Shown piece by piece: positions 16,727 to 24,870 of a DNA stretch of 30,102 nucleotides. Position 1 is the stretch's first letter; each line of letters opens with the position of its first letter. The notes below the pieces were generated by a model. That model saw nothing but the letters and a program-made list of their open reading frames with translations. It was not told where the DNA came from and made no database searches. The translations under genes were made by a program, and so were the position numbers. Origin of the DNA: an uncultured Atopobiaceae bacterium (GTDB taxonomy: Bacteria; Actinomycetota; Coriobacteriia; Coriobacteriales; Atopobiaceae); contig CAAGLU010000176.1 of the NCBI GenBank assembly GCA_900770865.1, positions 1 through 30,102 of the forward strand, given 5' to 3'.

Positions 16727-16728
16727 CC

Positions 16729-17658
16729 ATGGGTAAGAGGGCAACACGCGAAGCCTTTGGCGAGACGCTCGTCGAGCTGGCTAACGAGGGAATGAACGTC
16801 TGTGCGGTTGATGCCGACCTTGCCGGTTCAACCACCACCAACAAGCTTCAGAAGGCATACCCTGATCGCTTTGTGGACGTGGGCATTGCCGAGCAGGACA
16901 TGATTGGCGTGGCTGCGGGTCTTTCCCTTACCGGGCGCATCCCCTTCACGGCGTCTTTTGCCGTGTTTGGAGTCGGCCGCTGCTACGACCAGATCAGGAA
17001 CACCATCTGCGACTCCAACCTCAACGTGAAGGTGTGCCCCACGCACGCCGGCATCACGGTGGGCGAGGACGGTGCGACGCACGAGATGCTCGAGGACATC
17101 GGCATGATGCGGGCACTCCCCAACATGCGCGTCCTGGTGCCCGCAGACTATCGTGCTGCAAAGGCGGCCATCCGCATTGCCGCTACCACGCCTGGCCCCG
17201 TCTACGTACGTATGGGCCGTCACAAGGTTCCCGAGGTCTACGACGAGTCCTTCGTCGGCGGCCTTCCGTATGCGGGCGTCCTGCGCGAGGGTTCGGACGT
17301 TACCATTCTTGCCTGTGGCGTCGAGGTGGCCCAGTCGCTGGCTGCGGCAGACATCCTGGCAAAGAGTGGCATCTCTGCCGAGGTCATTGACGTCTTCTCG
17401 GTGAAGCCGCTCGCGGAGGACGTCATTCTTTCCTCTGCCGAGAAGACCGGCCGCGTCGTGACGGTGGAGGAGCACATGGTCTCCACGGGCATGGGGTCCG
17501 CGGTGGCCTCACTCCTTGCCGAGAAGCACCCCACTCCCATGCGTTTTGTGGGCATGCGGAGCTTTGGTACCTCCGCTCCAGGAGATGTGCTTCTCGAGCA
17601 CTTTGGCCTTGATGGGGCAGGTATTGCCCGTCAGGTTGAGGAGTTCGTCCGCGCCTAG
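16729..17658 (+). CDS. Transketolase, C-terminal subunit
   Basis: This 309-residue protein carries the pyrimidine-binding domain of transketolase (GIAEQDMIGVAAGLSLTGRIPF, with the glutamate that activates TPP) and the C-terminal transketolase domain (VIDVFSVKPLAED, VVTVEEHMVSTGMGSAVASLLAE). It pairs with the preceding subunit to form the active enzyme and with the transaldolase to run the non-oxidative pentose phosphate pathway. AAGGAGG lies before ATG 16729 within the end of the first subunit gene, so production of the two chains should be coordinated. A large stem-loop follows the stop. Confidence 0.95.
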   Translation: MGKRATREAFGETLVELANEGMNVCAVDADLAGSTTTNKLQKAYPDRFVDVGIAEQDMIGVAAGLSLTGRIPFTASFAVFGVGRCYDQIRNTICDSNLNVKVCPTHAGITVGEDGATHEMLEDIGMMRALPNMRVLVPADYRAAKAAIRIAATTPGPVYVRMGRHKVPEVYDESFVGGLPYAGVLREGSDVTILACGVEVAQSLAAADILAKSGISAEVIDVFSVKPLAEDVILSSAEKTGRVVTVEEHMVSTGMGSAVASLLAEKHPTPMRFVGMRSFGTSAPGDVLLEHFGLDGAGIARQVEEFVRA

Positions 17659-17681
17659 CGGTGAGAGAAACAATATTCATG

Positions 17682-17721
17682 CAGACGCCTGCGACGGCGT
17701 AACGGCCGTCGCGGGCGCCTG
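17682..17721. terminator. Stem-loop between converging transketolase and doc genes
   Basis: A long hairpin has an 8-bp perfect core (17691-17698 with 17705-17712, loop GTAACG) extended by a further nine positions (17682-17690 with 17713-17721) with one mismatch and one G-T pair. No T tract follows on the plus strand. It lies between two converging genes and may terminate transcription from both sides. Confidence 0.55.
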
Positions 17722-17747
17722 CTGTGAATAAAGATGTTGTTCAATGG

Positions 17748-18131
17748 TTACAGAACGGACTTTACCCAGCTGACGAGGTCTTCGTATTCCATGCTTCCGT
17801 CCGCAACATCCATCATTGCCCGAAGGAAACTGGCGGGCTCTGGTGAGAAGCCGATTCCATTTATCCGAAGGTATGTGCCGAGGAGTGCCGCTCCGGTTCT
17901 CTTGTTGCCGTCAATGAATGGGTGGTCTTTGATAATCCCAAAAGCATAACGGCAGGCTTTTTCAATCGCACCCGGGTAGAGGTCTGCGCCAGAAAAGGTT
18001 TGGAATGGTTGAGCTAGGGCAGAATCTAGCAGTCCCTCGTCTCTGATGCCCGTGGAGCCCCCAAACATTTTTATCGCTTCAGCGTGAATGGCCAAGACGA
18101 CTTCTTTGGAGAAGGGCGTTGCGGCTGTCAT
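17748..18131 (-). CDS. doc: Death-on-curing toxin Doc (Fic fold)
   Basis: This 127-residue Fic/Doc-family toxin has the active-site motif HPFIDGNKRTG at residues 70-80, matching the Doc consensus H-x-F-x-(D/N)-(A/G)-N-K-R. Doc of phage P1 is a kinase that phosphorylates EF-Tu and stops translation. The start ATG (18131) overlaps the stop of the upstream antitoxin gene as ATGA, the usual coupled arrangement. The catalytic motif looks intact, so the toxin is probably functional. The pair sits between metabolic and cell-division genes with no visible transposase or integrase. Confidence 0.93.
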   Translation of the reverse strand: MTAATPFSKEVVLAIHAEAIKMFGGSTGIRDEGLLDSALAQPFQTFSGADLYPGAIEKACRYAFGIIKDHPFIDGNKRTGAALLGTYLRINGIGFSPEPASFLRAMMDVADGSMEYEDLVSWVKSVL

Positions 18132-18340
18132 TTTGCGAGCTCTGAGAATACCGACGAGTACTCATCCATGAAGTCGACGGCAACATCAACGATGTTGGAA
18201 GCTGCGGATGCTGGCTGAATAACAACCCACGGCTTGTTGTTCTTGAGTACCGTGACGGGACGTCCGGTTCGGTTGACCTCTGCCGTTACCTTGGAGAAGT
18301 TGTTCTTTGCCTCTGCAAGACCCAGTGTAAGCGCCGCCAT
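18128..18340 (-). CDS. phd: Antitoxin, Phd/YefM family
   Basis: This 70-residue antitoxin (LGLAEAKNNFSKVTAEVNRTGRPVTVLKNNKPWVVIQP) has the Phd/YefM N-terminal DNA-binding domain and a short acidic C-terminal tail (VDFMDEYSSVFSEL) that should block Doc. An ATG 21 bases upstream (18361) is also in frame, but a perfect AAGGAGG (plus-strand 18347-18353) lies between the two, so ATG at 18340 is the start. It probably represses its own operon through the palindrome just upstream. Confidence 0.9.
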   Translation of the reverse strand: MAALTLGLAEAKNNFSKVTAEVNRTGRPVTVLKNNKPWVVIQPASAASNIVDVAVDFMDEYSSVFSELAK

Positions 18341-18359
18341 GGTAAACCTCCTTAGGCTC

Positions 18360-18389
18360 ATGTTATGGCTTAAATTATAGCCATAACAT
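18360..18389 (-). promoter_or_regulatory. phd-doc promoter and operator palindrome
   Basis: A perfect 11-bp inverted repeat (18360-18370 and 18379-18389, spacer 8) lies 20 bases upstream of the phd start. A consensus TATAAT on the minus strand (18374-18379) falls in the spacer, so Phd or Phd-Doc binding would cover the -10 box. Autorepression is typical of the family. Confidence 0.75.
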
Positions 18390-18494
18390 TAACGATTCAG
18401 ACGTATTGCTTGATATCCCTGTGGCCTTCTTGTGGCTTCCATCTGCGCGTTCTCTGTTCGCCTAGAGCTGCTCGCGTGCGGGTGCGCCATCGCT

Positions 18495-18503
18495 TGGTAT
18501 CAT
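18495..18503 (+). promoter_or_regulatory. Possible extended -10 promoter of ftsE
   Basis: TGGTATCAT matches an extended -10 element (TG, one base, TATCAT). It lies about 44 bases before the chosen ftsE start. No convincing -35 box is present, so the call is tentative. Confidence 0.35.
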
Positions 18504-18546
18504 TGCGAATGTATCTGCATCTGCTATGCAAGAAGAAGGAGCTTTC

Positions 18547-19533
18547 GTGGCCAACCACTTTCGCAGCACAGAGCGACAGGGGTCGGGCGGGGATGGCATG
18601 AGGCTCGTGCCTCCCAGCGAGAATATCGTGAGCAACGTCCCGGACATCGAGCCCGTCGAGAACGCTGACGAGCCGCAAACCCCCGCCGCAACAGAAAACG
18701 CACCAGAGGCGGTCCACGTCGTCACGGCATCCGATCCAGCAGACTCCACAAGCGAGCAAGAGCGTCCCTACACCAGCGTCTTTGCGTCCCTCGCGGGTAA
18801 CGACGCCCCTGTGACGCCGCACACCGGCACCCCCACCATTTCGTTTAAGAACGTGACCCTCATCTATCCAGCCCAGCCCAACAAGCCGGCCCTCGAGGAC
18901 GTGAGCCTGGACATCTATCCCGGCGAGTTCGTCTTTGTCGTGGGTCACTCCGGCTCGGGCAAGTCGTCGCTCCTGCGCCTCATCACGTGCGAGCGCCGCG
19001 CGACCTCTGGCCAGGTTCTTGTCGCCGGCCAGGACCTCACCAAGCTCAAGAACAAGAAGGTTCCGTACCTCCGTCGCCAGATTGGCACCGTCTATCAGGA
19101 CTTTAAGCTCCTGCCGGACAAGACGGTCTACGAGAATGTCGCCTTTGCCCTTGAGTGCATCGGCAAGCCGCGCGCCGTTATCAACGTGCAGGTCCCCGAG
19201 GTGCTTCGCCTTGTTGGCCTTGCCGAGAAGCAAGACAACTACCCCGACCAGCTCTCCGGTGGCGAGCAGCAGCGCGTCTCCGTTGCAAGGGCGATGGTCA
19301 ACCGTCCGCCGCTGCTCATCTGCGACGAGCCCACGGGCAACCTCGACCCGGCCATCTCGCTGGGCATCATGAAGCTGCTCGACCGCATTAACCGCGAGGG
19401 CACAACCGTGGTCATGGCTACCCACGACCGCGAGATGGTCGACTCCATGCGCAAGCGAGTTATCGCGCTGGAGGCCGGCCACGTTGTCCGCGACCAGGAG
19501 AAGGGAGGCTACGGCTACTATGGTGCCCTCTAA
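18547..19533 (+). CDS. ftsE: Cell division ATP-binding protein FtsE, extended
   Basis: This 328-residue ABC ATPase works with FtsX at the division site to activate peptidoglycan hydrolases. The ATPase core begins near residue 98 (TISFKNVTLIYP). It has Walker A GHSGSGKS (133-140), the signature LSGGEQQRVSVARAM, Walker B LLICDEPTGNLDP and the switch histidine in MATHD. FtsE is usually about 230 residues; the extra 97 N-terminal residues are acidic and rich in P, T, A and E and look disordered. GTG 18547 is chosen because AAGGAG (18536-18541) is five bases before it; ATG 18526 and ATG 18598 are alternatives, and both leave most of the extension. No good start exists at the core itself. It overlaps ftsX by 14 bases. 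Confidence 0.93.
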   Translation: MANHFRSTERQGSGGDGMRLVPPSENIVSNVPDIEPVENADEPQTPAATENAPEAVHVVTASDPADSTSEQERPYTSVFASLAGNDAPVTPHTGTPTISFKNVTLIYPAQPNKPALEDVSLDIYPGEFVFVVGHSGSGKSSLLRLITCERRATSGQVLVAGQDLTKLKNKKVPYLRRQIGTVYQDFKLLPDKTVYENVAFALECIGKPRAVINVQVPEVLRLVGLAEKQDNYPDQLSGGEQQRVSVARAMVNRPPLLICDEPTGNLDPAISLGIMKLLDRINREGTTVVMATHDREMVDSMRKRVIALEAGHVVRDQEKGGYGYYGAL

Positions 19534-20446
19534 CTTCACCTACTCGCTGCGCGAGGCGGGCCACCACTTCCGCAGGAACTGGTCGACGGTCCTCGGCGCA
19601 ATTGTGACCATCTTTCTTTCGCTCTTCATCATCGGAGCATTCGTCCTTGCCTCAAACGTGCTCGGCAACATGGTGGGCAGCGTCGAGGACAAGGTGACCA
19701 TCCAGGCATTCCTCGCCGACGACGCCGACCAGGCAACCGTCGAGCAGCTCCAGTCCGAGATCGAGGGTTGGGACAACGTCGAGTCCGTCACGTATCGCAG
19801 CAAGGACGAGAACCTCGCGCAGTATCGCACCTCGATGTCGCAGAGGAACGCCTCTGACGCCGTGGCGGCGCTCGACGGCCAGAACCCCATCCCGGCCTCG
19901 CTCGTGATCAAGCTCACCGACCCACAGCAGGTCGAGGGCACGGCCGAGAAGCTCATCGCCGACGAGACCTTCAAGTCCGTCTGCGACACACCCGACAACC
20001 CGTCGAGCGACGTCCAGTATGGCCGCGACACCGTCGAGAAGCTCTTCTCGGTCACCAACATCGTGCGCGTTGCCGCCATCGTACTTGTGGTGCTTCTGAT
20101 CTTCGTGGCGTTCGTGTTCATCAACAACACCATTCGCCTCGCCATCACCGCCCGTCGCAGGGAGATCGCCATCATGCGCCTGGTTGGTGCGTCGAACGGC
20201 TTCATACGAGGGCCCTTCATCATGGAGGGCACGCTGGAGTCGCTCATTGGCGCGGGACTTGCCATCGCCGCGCTTGCGGCCGGTATGAGCTACGTCATGC
20301 CCAGGCTCGAGAACAGCCTTAAGTTCCTCTCGTTCTACGTGTCGCCCCAGGCGCTTTGGCTCACCTATGGCGGCCTTCTGGTGCTGGGTGTCCTCATCGG
20401 CCTCTTCAGCTCTGCCATCGCCATGAGGCGCTACCTCAAGGTCTAG
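19520..20446 (+). CDS. ftsX: Cell division membrane protein FtsX
   Basis: This 308-residue protein is the membrane partner of FtsE. It has one helix near residues 24-47, a long extracytoplasmic loop (about 48-172, the domain that contacts peptidoglycan hydrolases or their adaptors), then three helices near 178-202, 236-258 and 275-300. The cytoplasmic loop RREIAIMRLVGASNGFIRGPF is the conserved FtsX/MacB-type coupling segment. Start ATG 19520 follows AAGGGAGG in the end of ftsE; an in-frame ATG at 19484 has no comparable site. A terminator-like hairpin follows. Confidence 0.95.
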   Translation: MVPSNFTYSLREAGHHFRRNWSTVLGAIVTIFLSLFIIGAFVLASNVLGNMVGSVEDKVTIQAFLADDADQATVEQLQSEIEGWDNVESVTYRSKDENLAQYRTSMSQRNASDAVAALDGQNPIPASLVIKLTDPQQVEGTAEKLIADETFKSVCDTPDNPSSDVQYGRDTVEKLFSVTNIVRVAAIVLVVLLIFVAFVFINNTIRLAITARRREIAIMRLVGASNGFIRGPFIMEGTLESLIGAGLAIAALAAGMSYVMPRLENSLKFLSFYVSPQALWLTYGGLLVLGVLIGLFSSAIAMRRYLKV

Positions 20447-20476
20447 GGTTGAGGCACTAAAGACTTGCTGGTACAA

Positions 20477-20513
20477 GGGGCGGTGCGGCTTGTTCGCGCC
20501 GCCCCGTTTTCTT
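20477..20513 (+). terminator. Terminator-like hairpin abutting the rnr ribosome-binding site
   Basis: An 11-bp GC-rich stem with one G-T pair (20477-20487 with 20495-20505) closes a 7-base loop and is followed by GTTTTCTT. The rnr Shine-Dalgarno AAGGAGG starts immediately after the T tract, leaving no room for a promoter. It either ends the ftsEX transcript only partly or acts as an attenuator or processing stem for rnr. Confidence 0.72.
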
Positions 20514-20524
20514 AAGGAGGACTC

Positions 20525-22576
20525 ATGGGCAGAAGGCGTCCAGGTGCTCGTCGCGGCGGCGGCCACCGGCACGGGGGCGGGAAGGCAGCCGTGCGCCGCT
20601 CGCCTACGCTCACGGGCACGTTGCGCGTCACAAAGCCCGGCGTTGCCACGGTCGAGACAGCCGAGGGAAACTTCCGCGTTGCTCGCCGAGGCCTGCGCGA
20701 GGCCATGAATGGCGACGAGGTCACGGTCTCGGTCTTTCCTGCCCGCGGCGGCGAGAAGGTCGCCCTTGTGCAGGGCGTGATCACCCGTGCCCAGACCACC
20801 TTCCTCGGCCGCTTTGAGCTGGCGGGTCCTCTGGGTGCCGTGGTACCGCTCGACGCGCGCCTGGGCCGCGACTTCTTCGTGGTGCCTGAGGATACGTCGC
20901 CAGCCCGCCTTGGCGTGGGGGAGGGCGACGTAGTGGTTGCCCGCATTGCGGAGTACCCCACTCGCAACAGCGCCGCCGTGGTGACCATCGAGCGCCGCGT
21001 TGGCTCCTCGGACGAGCTCGACCTCAATGTCGAATCGGTCATCGCATCCTATGGGCTTGCCACGGAGTTCCCGCCGGCCGCGCTTGCGCAGGCAGAGGGT
21101 ATCCAGGCCGGTGTCGAGGAGGCCTTGAAGCGCGAGCCTGGCCGCCGAGACCTGCGCTCCCTTTGCTGTATGACCATCGACCCCACCGATGCGCGCGACT
21201 TTGACGACGCGGTGTACGCAGCCCAACTCCCTGACGGTGGCTTTGAGCTCTGGGTGCACATCGCCGACGTCACGCACTACGTGGGCTGGGACACCCCCAT
21301 CGACAACGAGGCAAAGCGTCGCACCTGCTCAGCCTACCTTGTCGACCGCGTGCTGCCCATGCTGCCCGAGCGCCTTTGCAACGACGTGTGCTCGCTGAGG
21401 CCGCGCGAGGACCGGCTGGCAATGAGCGTGCGCATGGAGCTTGATTCTGCCGGCAACCTCGTGGCGGCCGAGGCCATGACCTCGGCCATACGGTCGACGG
21501 CACGCCTTGACTACGACACCGTGGATGCCCTGCTTGCCGGCCGCGTGGATGCCTCTGCGCTGCATGAGAACTCGGAAGACGCCCAGGCGCTGGAGGGGGC
21601 GTTGCACGCTCTTGACCGCATTCGCGGCCTTCGCGAGCGCATTCGCGAGGAGCGCGGCTCGATCGACTTCGATACCGTGGAGCCAAAGGTCACGCTTGAC
21701 GAGGAGGGACATCCCACGGGAGTGACCGTGCGCACGCGCACACGAGCGACGGGCCTGGTCGAGGAGGCAATGCTTCTCGCCAACGAGTCCGTGGCTCGCA
21801 TGCTTGCGGACCACGAGGTACCCTGCGCCTACCGCGTGCACGAGCGACCGTCGCCGGAAGACCTTCGCGCAACGGTGCGCCCCCTCATGGAGCTGGGGCT
21901 CATTGACGGCAACGCTCAAAGAGAGGCTCTCATTGCGGGCGAGCCGGAGGCGATCAACGCCGTGCTCGACACCGCCCGAGGAACCACCGGCGAGTTTCTC
22001 GCCAGCGCACTTCTCCTCCGTGCGCAGAAGCGCGCGATCTACCTGCCCACCAACCAGGGACACTATGCCCTGGGGGCGAAGGCGTACTGCCACTTCACCT
22101 CCCCCATCAGGCGCTACCCGGACGAGCTGGTGCACCGCGCTCTCAAGGCTCTTCTTGCCGGTACGCTTGGCAGCAAGGAGCAGGAGCAAATTGCGGGCCA
22201 GCTGCCGCAGCTCTGCGCTACGTGCTCGCAGATGGAGCGTGCCGCAGACGGTGCTGCCCGCGCGAGCCAGCGCATCAAGATGGCCGAGCTCTACGCAGAC
22301 TACGTGGGAGAAGTGTTCTCAGGCGTGGTGTGCGGCTGCGAGCGCTTTGGGCTCTTTGTCATGCTCGATGAGACCTGCGCCGAGGGACTCCTGCCCGCGC
22401 GCACCCTTGGCGGGGAATGGCTCGAGTACGACGAGGACCGCATGACCCTCACGGGCGAGGAGTCCGGTCGCGTGTGGGGGCTGGGCACGCGCGTGCGTGT
22501 AGTGGTCACCGAGACGGACATCCCGCGTGGAAGGATAGACTTCGCGCTCGCAGACCCGCGTGATGCCGCGCGATAA
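20525..22576 (+). CDS. rnr: Ribonuclease R (RNase II/RNB family exoribonuclease)
   Basis: This 683-residue 3'-to-5' exoribonuclease degrades structured RNA and, with tmRNA-SmpB, non-stop mRNA. The RNB catalytic aspartates are D219, D225, D227 and D228 in IDPTDARDFDDAV, and the TSPIRRYPDELVHRAL segment is conserved. A C-terminal S1 RNA-binding domain covers about residues 595-675. The N-terminus is arginine- and glycine-rich (first 25 residues) and may bind RNA; a cold-shock-like region lies near 30-100. It is shorter than E. coli RNase R (about 813) because the N-terminal helix-turn-helix and lysine-rich C-terminal tail are missing. AAGGAGG precedes ATG 20525. Confidence 0.95.
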   Translation: MGRRRPGARRGGGHRHGGGKAAVRRSPTLTGTLRVTKPGVATVETAEGNFRVARRGLREAMNGDEVTVSVFPARGGEKVALVQGVITRAQTTFLGRFELAGPLGAVVPLDARLGRDFFVVPEDTSPARLGVGEGDVVVARIAEYPTRNSAAVVTIERRVGSSDELDLNVESVIASYGLATEFPPAALAQAEGIQAGVEEALKREPGRRDLRSLCCMTIDPTDARDFDDAVYAAQLPDGGFELWVHIADVTHYVGWDTPIDNEAKRRTCSAYLVDRVLPMLPERLCNDVCSLRPREDRLAMSVRMELDSAGNLVAAEAMTSAIRSTARLDYDTVDALLAGRVDASALHENSEDAQALEGALHALDRIRGLRERIREERGSIDFDTVEPKVTLDEEGHPTGVTVRTRTRATGLVEEAMLLANESVARMLADHEVPCAYRVHERPSPEDLRATVRPLMELGLIDGNAQREALIAGEPEAINAVLDTARGTTGEFLASALLLRAQKRAIYLPTNQGHYALGAKAYCHFTSPIRRYPDELVHRALKALLAGTLGSKEQEQIAGQLPQLCATCSQMERAADGAARASQRIKMAELYADYVGEVFSGVVCGCERFGLFVMLDETCAEGLLPARTLGGEWLEYDEDRMTLTGEESGRVWGLGTRVRVVVTETDIPRGRIDFALADPRDAAR

Positions 22577-22651
22577 TGGGAAGACTAACGAGCAGTGCAT
22601 ACCGCGCGTCTCGCGCGTGAGTTTGGCCCCGAGGGGCCAGGGGAGAGGGAC

Positions 22652-23590
22652 ATGGACCAGGAGCAGAACCAGAGCACGCTGACAGACAGCCTCGAGCAGG
22701 CTGAGGGACTTATCCTGCAGGGGCAGGACGACGCGGCGCGGGAGCTTCTCGCCCGCCTTGCCGAGGACGCCGAGGAATACGTCGACCGAAACTGCGCGGC
22801 CACCGAGAGCGACCAGTGGTTCAGCTTTCCCACGATCTTTGACCGCCTGTGCTATCGTCGCGTGGAGCGCGACCCGCGCACCCTGCATGACGTGGGCGAG
22901 CCCTTGGACCGCCTCTATGCGGACCTCGCGCTTGCGTGCGTGCGCACCGGCGACTACAACGCCGGCGTCGAGGCGCTCAAGCAGGCGGTGCGCTGGAACC
23001 CCATGAACTGCGGCTACCGCCTTGACCTGGCCGATCTCTATCGTACCAACGGAGACATGCAGGAGTACCTGGCGCTCACGTACAGCTGCTTCGAGCGCGC
23101 GAGCGAGGCGCGCCACCTTGCGCGCGCCTTCCTCAACTTTGCCGGCTACTTCGAGGCGCAGGGCAAGCCACGCACGGCGGCCGCCGCGCTTCGCGCGGCA
23201 AGGCGCCTCGAGGTGGAGGACTCGGCGCTCAAGGCCGCGCTCGACCAGGCTGCTGGCACCGAGCGAGACCCGGATGGCGTGACGGACAAGGAGACCACAG
23301 ATCTTCTCGCCGAGGAGGGGCTGCCCGACGGCGCAAACGCCGAGGTGGCCATCTGCCTGCTCATGTGCGCCCAGGACGCTGCCGTCGCAGGTGACCGCAA
23401 CGTGGCTACCGGCCTCACGCTGCGCGCCCGCGATCTGGTGGGCGAGCCTGCGGCAATGACGCTGTTGCAGCTCATCCGCGACACTGACTCCGAGATGGCC
23501 CAGGAGGCCGCAGCGAGGAACGCCGCTGAATCCGGTGACGCAAACGAGCCGCAGGCCAACGGGGGTGCGGGCGATGCCCAAGCCAACTAA
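22652..23590 (+). CDS. TPR-like protein between rnr and smpB
   Basis: This 312-residue soluble protein has no catalytic motif that I recognise. Its central part (about residues 70-200) consists of helical pairs with TPR-like spacing, such as YADLALACVRTGDYNAGVEALKQAV and AFLNFAGYFEAQGKPRTAAAALRAA (each shown here as signature stretches within about 85-195). Both ends are acidic and rich in A, E and D. The start ATG 22652 follows GGGGAGAGGG; an in-frame ATG at 22595 is possible but lacks a good site. The smpB start overlaps its last 17 bases, implying coupled translation. A role in RNA quality control is suggested only by this position. Confidence 0.82.
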   Translation: MDQEQNQSTLTDSLEQAEGLILQGQDDAARELLARLAEDAEEYVDRNCAATESDQWFSFPTIFDRLCYRRVERDPRTLHDVGEPLDRLYADLALACVRTGDYNAGVEALKQAVRWNPMNCGYRLDLADLYRTNGDMQEYLALTYSCFERASEARHLARAFLNFAGYFEAQGKPRTAAAALRAARRLEVEDSALKAALDQAAGTERDPDGVTDKETTDLLAEEGLPDGANAEVAICLLMCAQDAAVAGDRNVATGLTLRARDLVGEPAAMTLLQLIRDTDSEMAQEAAARNAAESGDANEPQANGGAGDAQAN

Positions 23591-24050
23591 GCGCGAGAAG
23601 AAGACCATCGCGCGCAACCGAGCTGCGCGCCACGAGTACTTTGTGGACGAGACCTTCGAGGCGGGCGTCGAGCTCACCGGTACCGAGGTCAAGAGCCTGC
23701 GCGAGCGCGCGTCCCAGATCACGGACGCCTTCTGCCTTATCCGCGGGGGAGAGGTGTGGCTGCATGGCGTGCACATCCACCCCTACTCCAACGGCGGCGT
23801 GTGGAACGTAGACCCCGACAGAAAGCGCCGGCTCCTGCTCCATCGCCACCAGATCGACTACCTCGACGGCAAGCTCCGCACAAAGGGCATGGCGCTCATT
23901 CCGCTCGAGCTCTACTTCGACGAGCACAACCGCGTGAAGCTCTGCATTGGCCTCTGCCGCGGCAAGAAGCTCTATGACAAGCGCGACGACATGGCGCGTC
24001 GCGATACCGACCGCGAGATTCAGCGCGCGCTCAAGGAGAGGAGCCGCTAG
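23574..24050 (+). CDS. smpB: SsrA-binding protein SmpB
   Basis: This 158-residue protein binds tmRNA and brings it to stalled ribosomes during trans-translation. Family features are the N-terminal IARNRAARHEYFVDETFEAGVELTGTEVKSLRE region, the central HIHPYSNGG and RKRRLLLHR segments, and the basic C-terminal tail after GKKLYDKRDD that reads the empty mRNA channel. Length is normal. ATG 23574 lies inside the end of the TPR gene; an in-frame ATG 39 bases upstream is less likely. Its RNA partner ssrA is about 3 kb downstream in this window. Confidence 0.96.
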   Translation: MPKPTKREKKTIARNRAARHEYFVDETFEAGVELTGTEVKSLRERASQITDAFCLIRGGEVWLHGVHIHPYSNGGVWNVDPDRKRRLLLHRHQIDYLDGKLRTKGMALIPLELYFDEHNRVKLCIGLCRGKKLYDKRDDMARRDTDREIQRALKERSR

Positions 24051-24111
24051 GTCGCGCCGCCGGGCGATATGATGGGAATGTCTGGTCCGCAAGGTCGAGG
24101 AGAGGAGACCC

Positions 24112-24777
24112 ATGGACGCAAAGGCGATGTTCAGTTTCTCGTACGGGCTCTATGTGGTGTCGGCCAACGACGGCGAGAACGTTGGCGCCTGCCTCATCAA
24201 CACCGCGCTGCAGGTGACGGGCGACCCGCTGCAGGTTGCCATCACGCTCAACAAGCAAAACCACACCACCCAGGTCGTGAAGGCGGCGGAGCACTTCACG
24301 CTCACGGTGGTCTCCAAGACGGCTGACATGCCCTTCATTGGCCGCTTTGGCTTCAAGAGCTCGGCGGACGTCGACAAGTTCGAGGGCATCCCCACCAAGA
24401 CGTCGCTGCTCTTTGACCCCTACACGCCGGAGCATGCCTGCGCCATGGTCTGCTGCGCCGTGGTGAACACCATCGACCTGGGCACCCACGTGATGTTCAT
24501 CGGTGAGGTCTGCGATGCCGAGCGCGTCTCGGATGAGGAACCCATGACCTACGCCTACTACCACAGCGTCCTCAAGGGCAAGACGCCGCCCAAGGCATCC
24601 TCCTATATCGAGGGAGAGGATCCAACCAAGCCCGTGGTGCCCGTCTCGGCGCCCAAGCACCACTTCCGCTGCAACATCTGCGGCTACGTCTACGAGACCA
24701 CCGACGAGGAGCTTCCGGCGGACTTCCGCTGCCCCGTCTGCGGTGTTGGTCCGGAGAACTTCACCAAGATCGACTAG
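24112..24777 (+). CDS. Flavin reductase-rubredoxin fusion (high-molecular-weight rubredoxin type)
   Basis: This 221-residue protein joins an FMN-binding flavin-reductase-like domain (about 1-155, with SFSYGLYVVSA at the start) to a C-terminal rubredoxin domain with iron ligands C187, C190, C207 and C210. The arrangement matches the high-molecular-weight rubredoxin of Moorella and clostridia, which passes electrons from NAD(P)H to flavodiiron proteins or rubrerythrins that reduce oxygen and peroxides. That points to an anaerobe with oxygen defence. GAGGAGAGGAG precedes ATG 24112. A TATGAT at 24068-24073 could be a -10 box. A separate rubredoxin gene follows. Confidence 0.92.
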   Translation: MDAKAMFSFSYGLYVVSANDGENVGACLINTALQVTGDPLQVAITLNKQNHTTQVVKAAEHFTLTVVSKTADMPFIGRFGFKSSADVDKFEGIPTKTSLLFDPYTPEHACAMVCCAVVNTIDLGTHVMFIGEVCDAERVSDEEPMTYAYYHSVLKGKTPPKASSYIEGEDPTKPVVPVSAPKHHFRCNICGYVYETTDEELPADFRCPVCGVGPENFTKID

Positions 24778-24870
24778 CGTTCTACCCGTGGTGCGCCACG
24801 GTTGATGTAAGCTCTGAGGTAGCATTTGTTCGACCCGGTCGTTAGTTTGATCAAAGAGAGAGGAACTATC

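Noticed and set aside
15148..17658. Sulfoquinovose breakdown by a sulfo-transaldolase or sulfo-transketolase route
   Set aside because: Transaldolase, split transketolase and an isomerase are present, but no sulfosugar isomerase, sulfolactaldehyde enzyme or sulfonate exporter is seen, and the PTS implies a phosphorylated substrate.
19652..21277. A 541-codon minus-strand open frame across ftsX and rnr
   Set aside because: It spans two well-supported plus-strand genes and the hairpin between them, and shows no recognisable domain.
22319..23776. A 485-codon minus-strand open frame over rnr, the TPR gene and smpB
   Set aside because: It covers three plus-strand genes and has low-complexity content typical of shadow frames.
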